Shown piece after piece: positions 16,296 through 23,800 of a stretch of 64,000 nt of DNA. Positions within the stretch are counted from its first letter, which is position 1. Every line of letters begins with the position of its first letter. A model generated the notes under the pieces. That model was not told the DNA's origin, did no database searches, and saw nothing but the letters and a program-made list of their open reading frames with translations. The DNA comes from Photorhabdus laumondii subsp. laumondii (GTDB lineage: Bacteria; Pseudomonadota; Gammaproteobacteria; Enterobacterales; Enterobacteriaceae). Where the stretch lies: positions 1,612,001-1,676,000 of the forward strand of contig NZ_CP024901.1 in assembly GCF_003343245.1 (NCBI RefSeq), read 5' to 3'. A program made the translations under genes and the position numbers.

Positions 16296-17183
16296 TTAAC
16301 ATTATCCTTTATTGAATCTATTACCTTTTTAGGATCCTGTTGGATTCTCTGAGGAGTAGTAATTTTCATGTCATAGGCTTTACCAGTATTTGAGTTGTAC
16401 TGGTAATGGATAGTTATTGTTTGTCCATTAGGGAGCCTATGTTTTGCTTCCATTTTCTGAAAACCAGCCGCTGTAGGAAAACGGGGATCTTTATTCATAC
16501 CTAACAATTTACTTCCTTGTGACGGATTTGATTCAACCTGTTTCCAGAAAGTTTGCTCATTCAGATCCCTTGGCGCAGCAACTTGTTGTCCTGGTTTCGC
16601 AGTAGATATCTTTTCAGCATTTTTGATAAGCTGTTGATGATAAACAGTATTATCCGATTTATCACCCAGATTCGTTGTGCCTTGACTGTTTTTCCCAATC
16701 TTTTCCAGCGCCGTTTTCTCTGTATTAACAGCCGCGCCTGTGCTTCCCTTTGTTGTTGGCGATGACTTCGGCCCTTTAGCCCCCTCCATCACAATTGGCA
16801 ATGTCATCGCCATCGCAGCGGCCGTTTCCTTGCTCATGCCCATCGCCTCAAAGCGTTTTGTCCAGCCGAGTTCGCCTACCTTGCCTGTGGCCGCCTGACC
16901 TAACGTATTCACCGCCGACAGGTAATTTCTGAACTCAACCGGCAATGTGCCATCCCGGTCCATATTTTTGAGGGTACGTTCAAACACCGGCCACTGATCA
17001 ACCAGATAACCATACTTCTGTGCACACTGGGTCGGGTTGCTGTTGCAGAAATCCATCATTTCCTGCTGATTGCGGATATTAGTGTCTACCATATCCTTGA
17101 TCACTTGTTTGCAGCTTTCGCCTTCACAGGTGCGGGCTTGATGCGCAAAACTGTCCAGCTCATTCACGCTCAGATAGTTATTC
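16292..17183 (-). CDS. Orphan CdiA C-terminal toxin module (VENN type)
   Basis: The module begins exactly where the upstream cdiI gene ends: the frame reads VVIENNYLSVNELDSFAHQA, with the IENN form of the VENN motif overlapping the cdiI stop. A GTG at 17167 is the first usable start. A pretoxin region with cysteine pairs follows (CEGESCKQVIKDMV, CNSNPTQCAQKYG), then WTKRFEAMGMSKETAAAMAM, a linker, and a C-terminal domain of about 100 residues ending in the toxin-like block KHRLPNGQTITIHYQYNSNT with GKAYDMKITTPQR. The toxin family is not recognised; its basic, beta-rich end suggests a nuclease, which is only a guess. The frame is intact. It lacks any secretion or receptor-binding part, so it can act only by recombination with cdiA or if expressed internally. 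Confidence 0.7.
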
Positions 17184-17816
17184 TCAATAACAACCTTTTG
17201 TTAGAGAAAAAATATTCTCATTCCTTCCTAGTGCAACAATCTCACAGCCAAGATCATCGAAAGCACCTAATATCATTAAAACGATGCCATTATGTTGCCA
17301 AATGAAATTTGCCCAATCTGAAATATGTCGAATTTGTGTTATATCTAACCTCTCATAAATATTTTCGTCGGGGATAAGTGCCAAATATGTTTTCTTTTCA
17401 GTTAATACTAACTTTGCCGCTGTTTTTAAATCGGAAAGATAAAAGTGACATAACCCTGATAAAGTCAAGCCCCGTGAAGACTGAACCATAACATTCTGTT
17501 TTTTTAACGCGAATTCTGTATCATTTCCTCTTGATTTTAATAATCCCCAAGCTTGTTTATACCGAGTAATAGATGTGTCCGGTTGAACGCCAGATAGTTC
17601 TATATATAAATAAATAGAACTTCTATCATCATAAATTTCTAGCGTCTCTACCATTTTCGTAAAAAGTGGTACAAAACCTCTTTCGCGATTTAGATCTAAT
17701 AGTTCCCAGCTTACCGCTTCAATATTCATTTCTGTAATAAATAAAGAACTAAAATTAGTGATATCGTTATTTTTACAGATATCAGTAGCATACCTAACTA
17801 TCATGTCAGTAGTCAT
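17184..17816 (-). CDS. cdiI: CdiI immunity protein for the resident CdiA
   Basis: The ATG at 17816 overlaps the cdiA stop (ATGACTACTGA), the standard coupling of cdiI to cdiA; longer frames reach ATG 17867, inside cdiA. The product is about 210 residues, soluble, with no membrane segment, starting MTTDMIVRYATDICKNND. I do not recognise an Imm family. It is the first gene after cdiA, so it should block the HNH/EndoVII-like toxin at the end of CdiA. Its stop overlaps the VENN junction of the next orphan module, so the array is packed without spacers here. Confidence 0.8.
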   Translation of the reverse strand: MTTDMIVRYATDICKNNDITNFSSLFITEMNIEAVSWELLDLNRERGFVPLFTKMVETLEIYDDRSSIYLYIELSGVQPDTSITRYKQAWGLLKSRGNDTEFALKKQNVMVQSSRGLTLSGLCHFYLSDLKTAAKLVLTEKKTYLALIPDENIYERLDITQIRHISDWANFIWQHNGIVLMILGAFDDLGCEIVALGRNENIFSLTKGCY

Positions 17817-20800
17817 AGTGATTCCCTTTTTCATCATTAAAATGAGGCCCTCTATTCTGGGGATCATTTATTCCAAAATCATGACCTTTGGCATCATCCC
17901 TAATTTGTATAGTTTGAGTTCCCCCTCCTGCTTTAGGAACATCAAATTCATAAATTTTTCCAGGCTGGAGCCTTCCTCGCTTATCAACATTTGGCAATAC
18001 TCTATCAGGATGTTTTCCAATAGGAATTCCTGAGCGACGTTTTGCTTCATTAAATGCACCTGACCTACCTGCTCCTACAGGAGAATAGTTTTCTGGTTTT
18101 TCTCCTTTGGCCTGATAAATAAAATCATCTTTTTTCGGGCCATCAGGAATTGGGGTCACCGTCGTATTACCACCTACATCCGGCTTACCTTCCGTATTGC
18201 CGGTATGTGTTGGTAGGTCAGTTGGATTAGCAACTTGAGTGTATTTATCCTGAAGTGTATTTAGATAACTCTGTGTGATTTCATCATTTCCCATCATCTG
18301 AAGCATAATCAGATGGTCTAAGTCTTCTGAAGAAATCTTATCAGCGATTTCCTTTGCCACTATTCCGGTTATACCCGCCTTAACGCCTATCTCCAGGACT
18401 TTTTCTGCCACTTTGGCTCGACACGGAGCAGCTATTGCACACCCTTCTGTTACCAGTTTTCCCAGGAAATTATTATCGGTTGCGTTCTTCCCTGCCTGCG
18501 CCCCGGTAACAGCGCTCCCGGTGGAGTCACCGGCAATACCGCCTGCCAGTCCTGCTGCCAGGGTGGAAAGGGTGCTGATAGTTTGCTTCTGCTCCTCCGT
18601 TAACTCACTGACGTTGGCCCCATCACCGTAAAGTTGCTTTATCAGGACCTGCGCGGCCAGTTCCCCCGACGCCGCACCCGCGGCACCCGCGAGCGCATTG
18701 TTACCGCTGACTTCTGCCGCCACCGCGCCTAAAATCGCATGGGCCAGCGTATTGGTGGCGATATCCACTTGATGGGTTTGCGGGTCGGTGGTTAGCTCTT
18801 TTATCACGCCCGCCAGATACGGTGAAGCGCCCCCGGCCAGCGCCTGACCGAGGTTGTTCCCCGCTAAGCCCTGAATCGCTGCCGTAGCGGCCTGTAAGGC
18901 TTTTTGATAGGTTCCGCCGGTCCCCAAGCCGGAGTCATTCAGTGCCTGCGTGTAAGCGGTGTCATAAACTTGCTTATTGATATCTGCCGAAGTCGGGTGT
19001 GGATTGCCACTGTCGACCAGTTTTTTTCTGGCGGCCTCTTTGTCCGGTTCACTGATATGGTCCAGTTTCGCTTTCGCCGCTTTGGTGGCGATAATTTTCC
19101 CTTCCGTACGGGCTATCTCGGTCATTTGGGCGCTGATTTCGCCAATCAGTTGCGCCTGTTTCAGCCGTTGCTGTGCTTTTTCCTTATCAAATATCGGACT
19201 CAGGACATTCGCGGCATTATCGGTATCGCGACTTAAGTTCGCGATATCCTGCGTCTGGTGCGCCTTATCCCGGATAATCAGATTGCCGTCACTGACGGCG
19301 GCGTGCGTGGTGGTGCTGTCATGGCCTGAGTTATGAGTCCCTGTCAGCCCATTGACCGCCAGATTATTGAGAACCTGACCGGCGGTCGGTTGGCCGAGGC
19401 TGATGCCCGCACTTTGTTGCTCAACAGTAAAGTCCGCTTGATTTTTAATATCCTTGAAGCCCAGCGTCCCGGTGTTCAGGGTGTTGTTGGCTTTGTCGGC
19501 TTGACTCGCTATCACCGCGCCGTCCAGTTGGGTGTGGTCACCGACATTAACCTGATAGCCGCCTTGACCGGCAAACAGCCCGGTCTGCTCTTGCACGCTG
19601 TCATAGTTGCTGTGGAGTTTATTGCGGCTGGCATTGAGGCTCGCGGTACCATTGGTGAGGGGGCCTACGGTGGCACTGACGCCGGCGCTGGCATTCTGTT
19701 GTTGGCTGTCATAGCGCTGGCTATCCTGCTCGCTGCTGAGGGTCAGATGACGTTTCACCTCGGCGGTAATCTGTTCGCCGCTGACCTGAGCGCCTTTTAA
19801 CGTCGTGTCCCGGCCACTGTTCAGCCCGACGGTCTGTCCCGCCTGTAACGTGGTGTTAGTGTGACTGACGCCGTTGCCGTTTTCACGGCCGTTGCCCCGA
19901 CTGACATTGGCCGAGATGTTCAAACCAGTCCCTCCCGGTCCCACGGTCAGGCCCACACCCAGCGCGCTGCCGTGGCTGCTGTTTTTGCCGGTCGTCTGTT
20001 CGGTGTTCTGGCTGGAGGAGAGCTGAATATCCCGGTGAGCATTCAGTTGCAGGTCTTTACCCGCCTGTAACTGGCTGCCCTGAATGCGGATATCGCCATT
20101 CTGGCCTGATGCGCCTTTGTCATCCCCTTTGGCGGTTATCGTGAGGTTATCTCCCGCAGTGAGATGGCTGCCCTGTTGGGTGGTCTGGCGGTGCTGCTGT
20201 TCTGAACGGGAAGATTGCCGACCGTAAGACAGGCTCACCCCGGCCAGATTATTATTGCCTTTGTCGTCACTGCCCTGAGCCGCCGCCAGTCGGCCAGCCT
20301 GCGCCGCTTGCACTCCGCTGAGGGCGGCTTGAGTGTTTTGCAGGGCTTTTACTCGCGGGTCACTTTCAGTGCGGGCGGCTCTGGCTGTTTGCACCGCGCT
20401 GTTGACGGCACCCCCAGCGGCACCACTCAGCGCCACGGTTAAACCGCTCTGTTTTTGTTCGGTTTTTGTCGTGGTGTGATGGCGGTTTTCCGCGCTGGTG
20501 ATATCGACCTGTTGACCGGTCAGCGTCAGGTCTTTACCGGCAATCACCTCACTGCCGTGAACCCGGAGCTGTTCTCCGGCGTTGAGGGTGACGTTGCCCT
20601 GACTGCTGCCGACCGTGCTGCCTTTACTCAGCTGGCGGTCACTGTCGGTGGTGACTTTCTGGCTGGCTTTACCTAAGGTGAAGCCAATCCCCCCAGTCCC
20701 CATCAGGCCCGATTTTTTCTCCTGCCGCAAATGGGTTTCATCGTGAGATTCCGCGGCGGTGGTGACGGTGAGCTGATGACCGGCGTTCAGGCTGACATCC

Positions 20801-23800
20801 TGCGTGCCCGCCACATTGCTGCCGCGGATATTGAGGTCTTTTCCGGCCTGTAAATTCACTTTATCGCCACTGAATGTGGTACTGAGCGCCTGCCGGTCAT
20901 GCACTTCATCGTGGGTTTCCACTGACGATTTCGACAGCCAGCCTTTGCTGGTTTGCTTGCTGTGCTCCACTAAGTCGGATGAGGCGGTCCCGGTGGTCAG
21001 CGTCAGGCTATTTCCGGCCTGCGCCGTCAGGTGTTGACCGGCGTTGACGTGAGCGGCGGTGGCGTTCAAATCCTGCCCGGCTTGCAGGGTCACCTCACCG
21101 GTGCCGGTTATCTGGCTGCCGATATCCTGTTGTTGGGTCAGATGGCGGGTGTTATCTTTCCCCCAGTCGCCTTGCTCTGTGCGGCGCGTGCTTAAGGCGT
21201 CCAGCGTCAGGTTATGGCCTGCCGTTATCTCGGTGTGACCGTCTTTACCGGCATTCTTGACGTCACTGGCGGTTAATTGGACATTGTTAATGGCGCTCAG
21301 CGATAAGGTGCCTTTATCGTTCTGCACATAGATGCCTGCCGGACGGTCCAGCCAGCGGTTAGCTTCATCCCCGCGCACGGTCGATGCGCTGGTGATATCC
21401 CGGCCTTTCAGAGTCACCCGGTCATCTCCCTGAATCTGGCCGCCCCGGTTGGTGAGCGTCTGTTGGGCCGCTAAATCTACTTTACCGCCGCGAATAAAGC
21501 CGCTATTGGTGAGGTTGTTGGCCGTCAGTTGAGTGACGTCACGCCCGCTGATGGTGCCGCTGTTGGTGATATCGCCTTGATTGTTGAGCGCCACGGTATT
21601 CCCGGCCAGCAAGGCACCGTCACTGCGCAGGTCGCCCTGACGGACGCGCGCATAAACCTGCGGCACGGTGACCACCTCGGTAGTGCCATCCGGCAAAGTC
21701 ACGGTTTGGTTAGTCAGCCAGATAATGTCTGAGGTCAGCAGCGCCATCTGTGCCGGGCTTAAGGCGACGCCCGGCGTTAATTGCTGCTGTTTGCCAAAGG
21801 CAACGCCGGCATCCATCAACGCTTTAAACTGCGCTTCGTCGTTGTTGTAACCGGACAGATAGCGCTGGCCGGTCAGTTGGGTGATTTGGTCACGCACCAA
21901 ACGCTGTTCATAGAACCCATCGCCCAGACGTTTGTGGACCAGCGCCGGGTCGTGAGTGAGTTGTTCCCGCATATAGTCCGAGCCCAGCCACTGCTTATAC
22001 TGGGTGAATTTCGGGTCGGTTTCGACCAGATAGTGACTGTCACTGCCCGGTTGCACGGTATACAGGCTGTTATTCGGCAAGCGGGTATCGGGCGTCACCA
22101 CGCGTATCACCGGGTCGACAGTTTGTCCTTTGACGGTCTCCGGGGGCAAACTCAGTTCAAACGGCTGACCGGGAGGCAGCACCAGCGGCTGGTTGTTGAT
22201 ACCGTTCACCGGTGTGACCGCCGTGGGGGCAGCGTGTATCTGGCCGGTTTGTCGGTCCGTAATCGTAATATCGGTACCCTGTGGACGGGTATGCGCCTGC
22301 CAGGCCAGCGTTTTCAAATCAATCGTTTCTATTACCGGCGCGGGAGCATAACGGCTGCGGCTTTTCCCTTGTGAGGTTTTGGTACCACGGAATCGGGGCT
22401 TCAGTCGTTTCTTTTTTGCATACCAGTGGGTCTGACTGCCGGTATCAGTGGTGATACGTTCGCCCTGAGTGGCAATATTGTGCAGTTCGCCAATTTCACC
22501 ACCGAGCGTGCCGCCAGCAACAATCTGGCTGTCGTGATTAGTGACCTGCGCACTGTTGAGCGTGATATTACCCCCGGCCAGAATTTTACCGGGGTCACTC
22601 TGTTTAACCTGAGTTTCCCTGACGGTGCGGGTGTACTGATATTCGTAAAAGTCATTACTGCCGCTGCCGTCCGGCATGATGGCATCGTGCACGCCGTATT
22701 TATTGTGGCGGGAGGTGTCTACCTGCGACCAGTCGTAACGGGTGGTCTGGCCGCTCAGTACGGCATCGTGATGTGGCGATTTTTCCGTTTCGACGACCTG
22801 AGTCACCAACCCGGCGTTGGTGTTGTTAATCCGGTCAGCCTGAATCTTCAGGTTGCGCCCGGCTTCAATCGTCGCGGCGTGGTTATTGAGCACACGGGCT
22901 TGACCGGTGGCCGTCAGGGTGTTATCCAACCGGCCGCCGATGTGCAGGTCGCCCACGCTGTAAATCTGGGCATGGTCACTGTTGTTCAGTGTGCCGGTGC
23001 CAATATCCAGCCGGTCACGCGCGGCAATCACCGCGGCTTTGCCGTTTTGTGCGGTGTTATTCAACGTGCCCGTCTGGAGGGCAAGTTGGTCACCGTAAAT
23101 ACGCCCGGTACCCATGTTGTTCAGGGTATTAGCCGTGAGGTGGGTCAGGCCGCCGTCAATCAGTCCGGTGTTGTTCAGCGTATCGTGGACCTGGATTTGT
23201 GTTTGTCCGGCGCTAATTTCACCGGAGGCGCTATTGGTGAGGTTGTGTGCATCAAGATGCAGCGTTTGACCGGCTTTTATCTGGCGGTCATTGATAAGAT
23301 TGCCGGTCGTTTTCAGGGTCAGATTGCCATTGGCCGCCGTGTTGCCGGTATGGTGAAAATCCTCGGTTAAGGTGACCGCCATATCGCCCTGTGATAACAG
23401 TTGGCCGTCCCCACTCAGGCCATGTGCGTTAATCGTGGCCTGTTCCCCGGCAATCAGGGTGCCTTGCCGGTTGTTAATCACCAGAGACGCAGGACGGGTC
23501 GCGTCGCCTACGGTAAGCTGTTTGCCCGCGGAGATTAACCCCTGAGCATTCTCCAGCGTGTGACTCACCTGAACTTGCAGATGGTTGGCTGCCCGTAAAG
23601 CGCCCTGAGTATTGTCTACCTGTTGCGCGTTTACCGTCAGGTTTTGCGCTTCCAGCCCGTTATCCGTGTGTGCTGTCTCGCGGTTAATCAGGTGAGCGGT
23701 GTTCAGGGTGAGTTGCGTGCCACCACGGATAAGGCCACCGGTGTTATCGGTTTGAGTCTTAACATTCAACACGGTGTTGCCCACCGCCTGCACCTGCCCA

